From Bacteroidales bacterium (lineage in GTDB: Bacteria; Bacteroidota; Bacteroidia; Bacteroidales; UBA4181), in assembly GCA_017523725.1 (NCBI GenBank), contig JAFWVY010000027.1, positions 1 through 54,207 on the forward strand: a stretch of DNA of 54,207 nucleotides, written 5' to 3'. A program made the position numbers and the translations under genes. The notes below the pieces were generated by a model, which saw only the letters and a program-made list of their open reading frames with translations, had not been told where the DNA came from and made no database searches. Positions within the stretch are counted from its first letter, which is position 1. Each line of letters opens with the position of its first letter. Of this stretch, positions 32,561 to 43,578 are shown one piece after another.

Positions 32561-33441
32561 GGCTGAAGTAACAGAGAAGATGAACCAGCCTCGTCGGCAA
32601 CAGGCTGTCCGGGCCACGTCGCAACCGGACATATGGTCCGGAGCACATACGGTCGCAGCAGGTCGGCGACAGATCCGGCCGGCATCGCCGGCGCCGAGGA
32701 AACACAACGGACTTCGCACCGGCCAGGTGCCACACCGTGCCGCCGCATCGCGCCCATGGCGAAATACAGCACATCGGCCGGCACTTCCGCCGGATGGTGG
32801 TTATAATGAAGTATCCTGCCGTTCCGCTGCAATGAAACCGTCACATGACCGGTCGCAACCAGCAGTTTCATCAATGGTTCTTCCGATGGAGCGACTTCCA
32901 GGTCGCACAGCGCCGTCGCCGCATGGGCCCACGTCACCGGTTCGCGGGACAGTTCCTGCCAGAATTCCGTCCAAGATTGCGGCAATCCGAATACCAGCCG
33001 GTCGCTGCCAGCACCGGCCGGCTCGGAGAAAAAAGCCATGCCGTCCATGGCGCCGGGCGGATAGGGCCGGAAATACACCTCCGGCGAGTCCGGCACAAAG
33101 AAAGCACCAGGTACCCGGGTGACCAACGGAAAATCCACAAAGACACGGCAACGGCCGTATTTTAATTGCAGTGCAGCATCCTGCGCAAAAACCCGCCGCA
33201 CAGCCTCCGCGTAAGTTCCGACACAAGCCAGGTCCCAGACATTGCCGGCAAAGGGTTCGACAGCGAAAGCATAGTCGCGGTATAACCTGCACACATGCGT
33301 CTCCGGCGATACGGCACAAAAAGAAAATCCATCCGGCCGCAGCAGGATGGATATGTGGTAAGACGCTGTCGAGGAAGGCTCGAAGCTACAGGACAAATCT
33401 TTCAGGCAGCGGAAATCTGTATTACTCCCAGTTACCCGCAT
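32551..33441 (-). CDS. DUF3822 family protein
   Basis: A 296-residue protein of the Bacteroidota-specific DUF3822 family, recognised by its start (a short N-terminus, then YHISILLRPDGFSFCAVS), internal YAEAVRRVF and the C-terminal LYFAMGAMRRHG, and by its constant place before rsmD. The family resembles the actin-like ATPase fold loosely but no activity is known. It overlaps rsmD by 10 bp and the upstream gene by 20 bp. Confidence 0.88.
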   Translation of the reverse strand: MRVTGSNTDFRCLKDLSCSFEPSSTASYHISILLRPDGFSFCAVSPETHVCRLYRDYAFAVEPFAGNVWDLACVGTYAEAVRRVFAQDAALQLKYGRCRVFVDFPLVTRVPGAFFVPDSPEVYFRPYPPGAMDGMAFFSEPAGAGSDRLVFGLPQSWTEFWQELSREPVTWAHAATALCDLEVAPSEEPLMKLLVATGHVTVSLQRNGRILHYNHHPAEVPADVLYFAMGAMRRHGVAPGRCEVRCVSSAPAMPAGSVADLLRPYVLRTICPVATWPGQPVADEAGSSSLLLQPCV

Positions 33442-34033
33442 TGTTGGTGGTTTCTGTCAGAGAACCGACGCGCAGACCGGGGAAACCCGCCATTTTCTCA
33501 CGGGTGTCGTTGTAGTTGACCAGCATCTGCGGGTCGAGTCCCTTCAGGAACACATTGTTCTCAACCGCCGCTTCGAACACCTGAACCCACACGCCGGAGT
33601 TGGTCTCCAACTCGGTAGCGCCGATGGTGAATTCACTGCCCGGATCGCCGAACGGCACATAACGCAACGAGTCGATGGGGTATTTCGGCGGGAAAATCGA
33701 GTCCAGGATCGGAATACGCACCGTGTCACGGATAATCTCCGAAATCAGACCGTCAGCCAACGCATCCTCATCACCAATCTGCTTGACAATCGTGAAATTG
33801 CCATATTTGATGAAATTGATGAGCGTATCGAAGTCATTGGCGAAGAAACCATGCTCCGACTTGAATGCCAGCTGGGCCGTACGGATGTCCTTCAGACGCT
33901 GGATGGTGATGCCTTCCCTGCGGCTCACTTCGCGATTGAAACGGACAGGTTCCTGAATACTATTGTAAATCAGAACTATAAGAAGAACAATAATAACAAA
34001 CAAGACAATCTGAAGGATAGATTTCCAATTCAT
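33422..34033 (-). CDS. Membrane-anchored hypothetical protein
   Basis: A 203-residue protein starting with MNWKSILQIVLFVIIVLLIVLIY, a single N-terminal membrane anchor. The soluble part has an alpha-helical segment (EGITIQRLKDIRTAQLAFKSEHG) similar in layout to pseudopilin-like N-terminal regions, then a beta-rich domain ending in GLRVGSLTETTNN. I recall this gene before DUF3822 in Bacteroidales, without known function. It overlaps DUF3822 by 20 bp and heads the leftward operon; its promoter box is at 34075-34082. Confidence 0.8.
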   Translation of the reverse strand: MNWKSILQIVLFVIIVLLIVLIYNSIQEPVRFNREVSRREGITIQRLKDIRTAQLAFKSEHGFFANDFDTLINFIKYGNFTIVKQIGDEDALADGLISEIIRDTVRIPILDSIFPPKYPIDSLRYVPFGDPGSEFTIGATELETNSGVWVQVFEAAVENNVFLKGLDPQMLVNYNDTREKMAGFPGLRVGSLTETTNNAGNWE

Positions 34034-34074
34034 TTTCCCTTACTTTTAAGAAAGTTTTGCGCAAATGTTTTGTG

Positions 34075-34082
34075 CAAAAGTA
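34075..34082 (-). promoter_or_regulatory. Predicted promoter of the leftward DUF3822-rsmD-surE-lpxB operon
   Basis: On the minus strand TACTTTTG is an exact -7 box, ending 42 bp before the ATG at 34033. It would drive six overlapping or closely spaced genes. A -33 element is not clear. Confidence 0.5.
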
Positions 34083-34157
34083 AGCAAAAAAGTAAAAAGA
34101 AGCGTTATCTTAGTGAATTATTTGAAAAACTTTCGATTCGCAGGAACGCCAACGCCC

Positions 34158-35594
34158 ATGACACCATCCCCGGACGCTCTCGGATACAGCCGCCTGATGC
34201 GGCGGATGCTGCAGCACCTCCCATTCACGCCTTCCGCCGGACAGCGCGAGGTCATGGAAAAGCTGCTCCACTTCGCCTTCGATGCCGATGGAGCGCCGCT
34301 GATGCTGCTCAACGGCTTCGCAGGTACCGGAAAGACCTCGGTCATGGCAGCGTTCGCCCGGCTGCTGCAGGACATGCACCGTCCCGTGGTGCTGCTGGCG
34401 CCGACAGGGCGGGCGGCCAAGGTGCTGAGCAGTCACGTCGGTTCCGCCGCAGGCACCATCCACCGGCAAATATACCGGCGCAAGTCCTCCACCGATGCAT
34501 TCTCTTCTTTTGAATTGAATTTCAATAAACTGCGTGATGCCATCTTCATCGTGGACGAAGCGTCCATGATTGGCGGCTACGCCGTGGAACAGACCTTTTT
34601 CGGCAGCGGAAACCTTCTGGCCGACCTGGTCGAATACGTCGGCAGCCGCCGGGACTGCCGGCTGCTGCTGGCCGGCGACACGGCACAGCTGCCGCCGGTC
34701 GGGTTGGCGGCCAGTCCGGCGCTCGTCCCCTCCTGCATGGAACAATACATCCGGCCCATCGTCTCCGGCCAACTCACCGAAGTGGCCCGACAGGCCGAAG
34801 GGTCCGGTATCCTGGCCAACGCCACCATGCTGCGCACGCTCATCGACATGGAAGTACCGGTCGTCCCCACCTTCCAGACCGAAGCCTATACCGACATCAC
34901 CCCCATCTCCGGCGGCGAACTGCTGGAGAAACTGGAAGACGCCTATGACCGTGTCGGTCAGGAAGAAACCATCGTCGTCTGCTACTCCAACAAACGGGCG
35001 AACCGTTACAACGAAGGCATCCGCAGCCGCATCCTCTTCCGCGAGGAAACCATTTCCCCGGGAGACGTCCTGATGGTGGTCAAGAACAACTATTTCTGGT
35101 CAACCGGAGAACAGGACGACGGCTTCATCGCAAACGGCGATATCGTCCGCGTGCGCCGCATCCGCCGGTTCACAGAGCGCTATGGTTTCCATTTCGCCGA
35201 AGCGGACATCATTCTGACAGACTACGACCGCGAACTGGACGCCATGCTGCTGCTCGACGTCCTGCCTTCGGAACAGGCGGCGTTGCCGAAGGAAACCCAA
35301 AAGAAACTGTATGATGCCGTGGCGGAAGACTATGCCGGCCTTTCCCGGGCACGGCTGCGCGAAGCCATGGCCAAAGATCCCTTCTACAACGCACTGCAGG
35401 TGAAATACGCCTACGCCGTCACCGGCCACAAGTCGCAGGGCGGCCAGTGGCACACCGTCTTCGTCGACAACGGCTGGTTCCGCGACGAACCGCCCGACAC
35501 GTCCTATCTGCGCTGGCTGTACACCGCACTGACCCGCGCCACCGACCGCGTCTTTCTCGTGAATTTTCCACAGAAATTTCTGACGGTGGATTAG
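34158..35594 (+). CDS. RecD-like ATP-dependent DNA helicase
   Basis: A 478-residue superfamily 1 helicase of the small RecD-like / Dda-like group found in Bacteroidota. The start at ATG 34158 (MTPSPDALGYSR) is favoured; an upstream in-frame ATG at 34065 lies in AT-rich intergenic sequence. Walker A is GFAGTGKTS (Lys59), the DEAS-type motif II is IFIVDEASMIG, then LLLAGDTAQLPPVG, and the C-terminal motifs YAYAVTGHKSQGGQW and RWLYTALTRATDRV (motif VI) are intact. It probably works in DNA repair or recombination. Confidence 0.88.
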   Translation: MTPSPDALGYSRLMRRMLQHLPFTPSAGQREVMEKLLHFAFDADGAPLMLLNGFAGTGKTSVMAAFARLLQDMHRPVVLLAPTGRAAKVLSSHVGSAAGTIHRQIYRRKSSTDAFSSFELNFNKLRDAIFIVDEASMIGGYAVEQTFFGSGNLLADLVEYVGSRRDCRLLLAGDTAQLPPVGLAASPALVPSCMEQYIRPIVSGQLTEVARQAEGSGILANATMLRTLIDMEVPVVPTFQTEAYTDITPISGGELLEKLEDAYDRVGQEETIVVCYSNKRANRYNEGIRSRILFREETISPGDVLMVVKNNYFWSTGEQDDGFIANGDIVRVRRIRRFTERYGFHFAEADIILTDYDRELDAMLLLDVLPSEQAALPKETQKKLYDAVAEDYAGLSRARLREAMAKDPFYNALQVKYAYAVTGHKSQGGQWHTVFVDNGWFRDEPPDTSYLRWLYTALTRATDRVFLVNFPQKFLTVD

Positions 35595-35601
35595 TTTTGC
35601 T

Positions 35602-35609
35602 TACTTTTG
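35602..35609 (+). promoter_or_regulatory. Predicted promoter for tatC-lptB
   Basis: TACTTTTG matches TAnnTTTG exactly, 22 bp before the tatC ATG, with TTTC (one base from TTTG) 21 bp upstream at 35577-35580. It lies just after the helicase stop. Confidence 0.55.
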
Positions 35610-35631
35610 CAGGAAGCAAAAAAAACAGCGC

Positions 35632-36441
35632 ATGAATCCTACGACGCAGAAAGACGAGATGTCCTTCCTGGACCATCTGGAAGAATTGCGGGGACACCTT
35701 TTCAGGTCGCTGTGGGCCGTGCTGCTGTGCGCCGTCGCCGCCTTCATTTTCCGGACAGAACTGTTCGAGAAGGTGCTGCTGGCACCGCAAATGCCCGAAT
35801 TCTTCACCAACCGGATGTTCTGCCGGCTGGGGCAGGTGCTGCACTCCGAAAGTCTCTGCATCAACGCCGTGCCGTCCGGCATCCAGAACATCGCCATCGC
35901 CGGCCAGTTCTCGGCCGCCGTCATTGTTTCGCTTGTCGCCGGTCTGATTGTCGCATTTCCCTACATCGTCTTCGAAGGATGGCAATTCATCCGGCCTGCC
36001 CTGTACGAGAACGAACGCCGGAACGCCAGGGGCGCCGTATGGGTGATTTCCGCGCTGTTCCTCGTCGGCGTACTGTTCGGATACTACCTCATCGCACCGC
36101 TGTCCATACATTTTTTCACCCATTTCACTTCGAGCAGCCAGATCCAGAACATGCCGACGCTGCAGTCATATCTCTCGACCATTTCGTCGGTGACCCTCGG
36201 CAGCGGACTGCTGTTCGAACTCCCCGTACTGGTTGTCTTCCTGTCGAAAGCCGGCCTGCTTACCCCCGAATTCCTCGTCAAATACCGGCGGCATGCCATC
36301 GTGCTGCTGCTCGTACTGGCCGCAGCCATCACGCCGCCCGACGTATTCAGCCAGGTCGTCGTGGTCCTGCCGCTGATGCTCCTCTATGAATGTTCCATTG
36401 CCTGGTCGCGCCGCGTCGTGCGCAAGACCGGCACCCAATAA
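35632..36441 (+). CDS. tatC: Sec-independent protein translocase TatC
   Basis: A 269-residue TatC with the usual six membrane segments. The N-terminal MSFLDHLEELRGHLFRSLWAV contains the conserved HLxELR signal-peptide-binding site; later FEGWQFIRPALYENER and the IVLLLVLAAAITPPDVFSQ region with conserved Pro are also present. It moves folded proteins with twin-arginine signals across the inner membrane. No tatA or tatB gene is next to it in this window, although a TatA partner is required, so it must be elsewhere. lptB follows after 12 bp. Confidence 0.95.
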   Translation: MNPTTQKDEMSFLDHLEELRGHLFRSLWAVLLCAVAAFIFRTELFEKVLLAPQMPEFFTNRMFCRLGQVLHSESLCINAVPSGIQNIAIAGQFSAAVIVSLVAGLIVAFPYIVFEGWQFIRPALYENERRNARGAVWVISALFLVGVLFGYYLIAPLSIHFFTHFTSSSQIQNMPTLQSYLSTISSVTLGSGLLFELPVLVVFLSKAGLLTPEFLVKYRRHAIVLLLVLAAAITPPDVFSQVVVVLPLMLLYECSIAWSRRVVRKTGTQ

Positions 36442-36453
36442 ACCTGCACCGCC

Positions 36454-37302
36454 ATGATTCTGAAAGCAGAAAATCTCGTCAAGAAATACGGCAACCGGAC
36501 TGTTGTCAAAGGAGTTTCCTTCAATGTCTCGCAGGGCGAGATTGTCGGGCTGCTCGGGCCGAACGGCGCCGGCAAAACCACTTCATTCTACATGGTGGTG
36601 GGATTGATCGCGCCCAACGAGGGACAGATTTTCGTCAACGAGAGTAACATCACCAAGGAACCCGTTTACAAGCGAGCCCAGTTGGGCGTGGGCTACCTGC
36701 CGCAGGAAGCCTCCGTATTCCGCAAACTGAGCGTCGAGGACAACCTCCGGCTGGTGCTCGAAATGACCTCTCTTTCCGCCGCCGAGCAGAAAGAAAGGAT
36801 GGAATCGCTGATCGAGGAATTCGGTCTGACAAACATCCGCAAGAGCCTGGGCATCCAACTTTCCGGCGGCGAACGGCGGCGCACCGAGATTGCACGCGCC
36901 CTGGCCGTCAATCCCAAGTTCATCCTGCTGGACGAACCGTTCGCCGGCGTGGACCCGATTGCCGTGGATGACATCCAGTCCATCGTATGGAAACTCAAGA
37001 GCAAGAATATCGGCATCCTCATCACCGACCACAACGTCCAGGAGACACTGTCCATCACCGACCGGGCCTACGTCCTCATCGAAGGCAAGATCTTCAAGTC
37101 AGGGACGGCACGCGAACTGGCCGAAGACGAGCGGGTGCGCAAACTGTACCTGGGTACCGATTACGAATACAAGCCCTACCGCCCCAAAGAGACCAGAGAA
37201 GAAAACGCAGCGGGAATGTCCATGGAAATGCCTGTTATGGAAGAAGTCCTCTCAAGCAGTGATGAAGAGACAGCAAACGGCGGACCGCAGCTGCCGTCGT
37301 AA
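36454..37302 (+). CDS. lptB: LPS export ABC transporter ATPase LptB
   Basis: A 282-residue ABC ATPase. Walker A is [19 protein letters not shown], the signature is [15 protein letters not shown], Walker B is [13 protein letters not shown] and the His switch is ITDHNVQ. The first ~240 residues match LptB, which powers LPS removal from the inner membrane; about 35 extra acidic residues at the C-terminus ([18 protein letters not shown]) have no known role. It shares a transcript with tatC. Its end is only 3 bp from the convergent porZ gene, with no terminator between. Confidence 0.93.
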   Translation: MILKAENLVKKYGNRTVVKGVSFNVSQGEIVGLLGPNGAGKTTSFYMVVGLIAPNEGQIFVNESNITKEPVYKRAQLGVGYLPQEASVFRKLSVEDNLRLVLEMTSLSAAEQKERMESLIEEFGLTNIRKSLGIQLSGGERRRTEIARALAVNPKFILLDEPFAGVDPIAVDDIQSIVWKLKSKNIGILITDHNVQETLSITDRAYVLIEGKIFKSGTARELAEDERVRKLYLGTDYEYKPYRPKETREENAAGMSMEMPVMEEVLSSSDEETANGGPQLPS

Positions 37303-37305
37303 CAG

Positions 37306-39591
37306 CTATCTCACGAACAGCAGTTTGGTCACGGCCGATTCGGAGCCGTCGGCCGCAGCACAGAATATCAGATACACGCCCGTAGCCGGCCGGCGTCCGT
37401 CCGGCAGGCGACCGTTCCAGACCACCCGTCCGCCCGTGGAAGTCGCACGGTAAACCAGACGTCCCGACACATCGGTAATGCGGACGTCCGTTCCCTCCAG
37501 CAAGCCTGTCACAGTAATGTCGCCGGCATACTCCGGGCGCACCGGGTTGGGATAGACATACATCTGGTCCAGACTAGTCTGCGCCGCCACCGCATCGCTG
37601 CTGTACGACACCAATCCGAGCGGCGTGTTGAACCAGACCTCGGACGACACATCGGACAGACAGATGTCCGTGACCCGGTCGTCCGGCAATGGGCTGTTCG
37701 ATGCCGTGAAGTGTTTGATAAGCTGCTTATTATCAGATGAAAGAAGAAATACACCCGACGTGGCCGTGCCAATCCATTTGCGGTTGGCGCCATCCACCGC
37801 AATGGACAGCACAGGCTCGCCACCCAGCAGCGGATACATTTTGTCCGGCTCCTCGATGCCCTGCACCAGGATGTGTGACCCGGTAAGTCCCTGTCCCGAA
37901 AGCAGTTGTTCCGGACTGGGATACAGCACTATCCCCGATTCCGTGCCGGCCCAGACCGCCCCGTTGCGGTCCTGCGCCAGACAGTTCACCGTGGGAAGCG
38001 ACGCCCCGTAAGCAGAGGAGGGATAGAAGGCAATATGCCGGTCGTCCGATTCGTCCGTCGGGGTCCCGCCATCCGAAAACAAGAACATTCCCTGTCCGTC
38101 GGCATACAGCCAGCCACGGCCGCCGTCGTCGAAAAACAGCCGGCCCGACCGGCCGTTGTACGGCCATGCGAAAGTATGCCACTGCCCTTCCGGTATCAGC
38201 ACCGCCACCGGTGTCTGACTATAAGTCTGTGTCACCCAAAGGTTGCCCTGCCCGTCGTAGCAGACATCGCCCGGTTCCGGTCCTCCTCCGGGATAGGACG
38301 ACAACGGGCTGTTTGCAGCCGTAAAAATCTCTGTCGGATTCTGGCCGGCATAGCGCACCACCCCGGTTCCCCACGCAGCGGCGGCCCACTGCGATGCATC
38401 GCGGGGCGACACCGCCACCGAAACGAAATCTTCGGCGCTCTCATGGAAAAAAGACGCCCACATCCCGCCCGACAGCACATGGATTGCACCCGTCCGGTGC
38501 AGGCCTGCGCCGGACGCATCCGCTCCGCCGCCCGCCGCATACAGGACACCGTTCGCACAAACCATCCTGCCGGAAAACATCTGTGCCGGTCCGTTCGGTG
38601 CAGTTGCCGTTTCCGGCCGGCCGGCCTCGCAGGTCACCAGACCGTTGACATGGTCGGCGATCCACACCACGGACGTCCCCTGGCCGACGGCTGCGCGCGG
38701 CGCAAATTTCAGTCCCTCGTAAGAAGTGATGCGCCGCTCAACCTCTGCACGGCCATCCAATACATAGACTCCGTCCGCCCGCGTCACATAAAACCATCCG
38801 TCTTTTTCCTGCAAACCGAAGGCTTCCGCCGGCGTCGGGAGATCCACGGCATGCCATGCCGTCCCGTCATAGGCCTGGCACGCACCCTGTGCCGCCAGCA
38901 CCACCAAACGCTGTCCGCCGGCCGCCACAGAAAGCTTCCTGCCCTGCAGCACAGCGGGCAATGTCACCGTCTGCCACACCGTATAGTCCGCCAGATTCGT
39001 CCCTGACACAGGCGCCTGTATCAGCCCATCTTCTGTTGCAACATAAAGTCTTTCACCAAAGAAAGCCGCGCCATACACGGGCACTGCCTGTCCCGCACTG
39101 CCGACCATGCAGGTGGATATGAGGCGGCGCTTGCCCAGGTCGAGCAGCACCAGCCCGAAATCGCACGAAAGATAGGCCACGCCCGCATGACAGTAAATAT
39201 GCCGGATACTCCGGCCCGCATACTGTGTCTGTTTTCTGATGGCATCGACCGTATGCAGCCGCCGGCCCGACAACAGATCGACGGTGCCGTTGGCGTAGCC
39301 GACCACCGCCGTCCCGGTCGAAGCATCCCAGGCCAGAGCCGTAACCCCCGCCTCGGACAGTCCGTCCGCCTTGGTTTTGCCGTCAAGCGTTTTCTTATTG
39401 ATGTCATAGACAAAGAGCCCGGACGGCTGGGCGCAATAGACCGCGCCGTCCCCCACAGCCACCTGTCCGGCCTGCCGGAACGCTGCATGATACGTCCAGC
39501 TTCCGGCGGTCTGGGACCACACGGCCGGTGCGGCGAGCAGCATTGGCAGCCACACCGCCCGGAACCACCGGTGGAGCAAATTATTTCCCAT
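37306..39591 (-). CDS. porZ: PorZ, type IX secretion attachment-complex protein
   Basis: A 761-residue protein. The start at 39591 (MGNNLLHRWFRAVWLPML, then a signal peptide to about AVWSQ) is chosen because the longer frame overlaps rdgB. The body has repeated propeller-type motifs (VAVGDGAVYCAQPSGLFVYD, ALAWDASTG, WVTQTYS, WAGTESGIVLYP). The last ~80 residues (YVYPNPVRPEYAGDITVTG to TKLLFVR) are a type A C-terminal sorting domain. In Porphyromonas, PorZ is a surface member of the PorU/V/Q/Z complex that cleaves and anchors secreted proteins to A-LPS. It overlaps rdgB by 11 bp. Confidence 0.88.
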   Translation of the reverse strand: MGNNLLHRWFRAVWLPMLLAAPAVWSQTAGSWTYHAAFRQAGQVAVGDGAVYCAQPSGLFVYDINKKTLDGKTKADGLSEAGVTALAWDASTGTAVVGYANGTVDLLSGRRLHTVDAIRKQTQYAGRSIRHIYCHAGVAYLSCDFGLVLLDLGKRRLISTCMVGSAGQAVPVYGAAFFGERLYVATEDGLIQAPVSGTNLADYTVWQTVTLPAVLQGRKLSVAAGGQRLVVLAAQGACQAYDGTAWHAVDLPTPAEAFGLQEKDGWFYVTRADGVYVLDGRAEVERRITSYEGLKFAPRAAVGQGTSVVWIADHVNGLVTCEAGRPETATAPNGPAQMFSGRMVCANGVLYAAGGGADASGAGLHRTGAIHVLSGGMWASFFHESAEDFVSVAVSPRDASQWAAAAWGTGVVRYAGQNPTEIFTAANSPLSSYPGGGPEPGDVCYDGQGNLWVTQTYSQTPVAVLIPEGQWHTFAWPYNGRSGRLFFDDGGRGWLYADGQGMFLFSDGGTPTDESDDRHIAFYPSSAYGASLPTVNCLAQDRNGAVWAGTESGIVLYPSPEQLLSGQGLTGSHILVQGIEEPDKMYPLLGGEPVLSIAVDGANRKWIGTATSGVFLLSSDNKQLIKHFTASNSPLPDDRVTDICLSDVSSEVWFNTPLGLVSYSSDAVAAQTSLDQMYVYPNPVRPEYAGDITVTGLLEGTDVRITDVSGRLVYRATSTGGRVVWNGRLPDGRRPATGVYLIFCAAADGSESAVTKLLFVR

Positions 39592-40177
39592 ACGTTCCCA
39601 GGAACTGCCGGAACCGGGCAAAAGCCCTGGCCCGATGACTGATGCGGTTTTTCTCGTCCAGCGACATCTCGGCAAAAGTCCGGCCGGACTCCTCCGGCAT
39701 GAAAACCGGGTCGTAGCCGAAGCCGCCTGTCCCGTGTTTTTCAGTGGTGATGCAACCTTCTACACGCCCTTCGAAAAAAAGTGGTGCCGTGCCGTCAAAA
39801 AAACAGACTATGGTCCGGAAACGGGCGCGCCGGTTGTCGACGCCTTCCAGACATGCCAGCAACTTCTGCATGTTGGCCTCCGAGCACTGCGCGATGGTGC
39901 CTTCCACTCCGGCATACCGGGCCGAATAGACTCCCGGCGCCCCGCCGAGGGCATCGACCTCGAGCCCCGTATCGTCGGCGAAGCACGGTACACCGAACAA
40001 TCCGTACGCGTAGCGGGCCTTCTGTTCCGCATTGCCTTCGAGTGTGTCGCAGTCTTCGGGCACTTCGCCCAGGAATCCCATATCCTGCAGGCCCTTCAAG
40101 TCGTAATCCCGGCCTATCATCGCCCGGATTTCCTCTATCTTATGCTTATTGTGCGATGCAAAGAGAAGCGTGGACAT
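39581..40177 (-). CDS. rdgB: RdgB/HAM1 non-canonical purine NTP pyrophosphatase
   Basis: A 198-residue enzyme that hydrolyses ITP, dITP and XTP to monophosphates and so keeps damaged bases out of DNA. Start at ATG 40177 (MSTLLFASHNKHKIEE) places the substrate-binding SxNxxK motif correctly; a longer frame upstream is not supported. Also visible: CFADDTGLEVDALGGAPGVYSARYAG with the catalytic Asp pair, and GTGGFGYDPVFMPE. It precedes porZ in a leftward pair, overlapping by 11 bp. A TACCTTCG box (minus strand, 40200-40207) may be its promoter, with one mismatch. Confidence 0.95.
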   Translation of the reverse strand: MSTLLFASHNKHKIEEIRAMIGRDYDLKGLQDMGFLGEVPEDCDTLEGNAEQKARYAYGLFGVPCFADDTGLEVDALGGAPGVYSARYAGVEGTIAQCSEANMQKLLACLEGVDNRRARFRTIVCFFDGTAPLFFEGRVEGCITTEKHGTGGFGYDPVFMPEESGRTFAEMSLDEKNRISHRARAFARFRQFLGTYGK

Positions 40178-40279
40178 GTCGTGTGATATATTGAACAAGC
40201 GAAGGTACAGAAAAAAAAAGGGAGTCGGCAGAATTTGCGCAAAAAACGTCCGCAGCGGATTCTGCATCGGTTAATTTGT

Positions 40280-40287
40280 TATATTTG
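40280..40287 (+). promoter_or_regulatory. Predicted promoter for kdsB
   Basis: TATATTTG, an exact TAnnTTTG box, 25 bp before the kdsB ATG. No clear -33 TTTG at the usual spacing. Confidence 0.5.
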
Positions 40288-40312
40288 AAATTCAGAACAT
40301 GCAAACAGCATT

Positions 40313-41080
40313 ATGGAAAAAACAAAAAGACCTGACGATTTCACAGCCATCATTCCGGCCAGGTACGCCTCCACCCGATTCCCCGGGAAACCATTGGCGG
40401 ACATCGGCGGCAAAACCATGATACAACGGGTGTACGAACAAACGGCCAAGGCCGTCGGGCGCGTCATGGTCGCCACCGATGACGAACGCATCCGCACGGA
40501 AGTCGAGCGCTTCGGCGGAGAAGTCGTGATGACCTCGGCCACGCACCGCAGCGGAACCGACCGGATAGCCGAAGCTTTCAGGAAACAGTGCGGCGCAACG
40601 GCACACACCGTCGTCATCAATGTACAAGGTGACGAGCCGTTTATTCAGCCCGCCCAGATCCGGCGGCTCATGGACTGTTTCGCCGACGGCGGCGTGCAGA
40701 TCGCCACGCTCGTCAAACCGGTGGCGAGCTATGCGGAACTCTTCAACCCCAACCACGTAAAAGTGGTCCGCGACCTGACGGGACGCGCCATCTACTTCAG
40801 CCGGTGGCCCATACCGTACCTGCGCAACGTACCCGAAGACATCTGGCACGAACGACACCGCTATTTCAAGCACATCGGCATCTATGCCTACCGGGCGGAC
40901 ATTCTGGAACAGTTGACCGCGCTCCCGCCGTCTCCGCTGGAAACGGCAGAATCGCTCGAGCAGAACCGGTGGATCGAAAACGGTTACGTCATCCACACGG
41001 CAGAAACCGACAGCGAGGGTCTGTCCATCGACACGCCCGAAGATCTGAAGGCCGTCCTGGCGCAACTGCCACATCTCTGA
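40313..41080 (+). CDS. kdsB: 3-deoxy-manno-octulosonate cytidylyltransferase
   Basis: A 255-residue KdsB that activates Kdo as CMP-Kdo for the LPS inner core. The N-terminal AIIPARYASTRFPGKPLADI is the nucleotide-binding signature; VATDDERI, VVINVQGDEPFIQP and YRADILEQL with a C-terminal LEQNRWIENGY are also typical. Length is normal. It is transcribed rightward from its own promoter, divergent from rdgB. Cytoplasmic. Confidence 0.96.
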   Translation: MEKTKRPDDFTAIIPARYASTRFPGKPLADIGGKTMIQRVYEQTAKAVGRVMVATDDERIRTEVERFGGEVVMTSATHRSGTDRIAEAFRKQCGATAHTVVINVQGDEPFIQPAQIRRLMDCFADGGVQIATLVKPVASYAELFNPNHVKVVRDLTGRAIYFSRWPIPYLRNVPEDIWHERHRYFKHIGIYAYRADILEQLTALPPSPLETAESLEQNRWIENGYVIHTAETDSEGLSIDTPEDLKAVLAQLPHL

Positions 41081-41192
41081 AAAAACGCAAAAAAAATTTT
41101 TTCACCGATTGTTATTTCTTAACAAAACTCCATTCACTTTTTTATTACCTTTATCATTGTAAAACCAACTCGCATCTTTCAATAGAAAACAC

Positions 41193-43397
<2,205 letters not shown>

Positions 43398-43462
43398 CCC
43401 ACGGCGCCGAATTCATCCAGAAAACATAGCGTCTCCAGCGCAACATACTGGAGAACAAAGAA

Positions 43463-43492
43463 GAAAGGGCGAGTCTCGCGACTGGCCCTTTC
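43463..43492 (+). terminator. Hairpin terminator after recQ
   Basis: GAAAGGGC (43463-43470) pairs with GCCCTTTC (43485-43492), with inner AGTC/GACT pairing around a G-G mismatch. There is little T-run, so it may act bidirectionally or with Rho. Confidence 0.6.
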
Positions 43493-43578
43493 AATTAACT
43501 ACTACAAAAATTATGAAAAAAAGCTACTCCTTATTTAGCAAATTCTATGCCAAATGCTTACATTTTCAATACGTTTTA

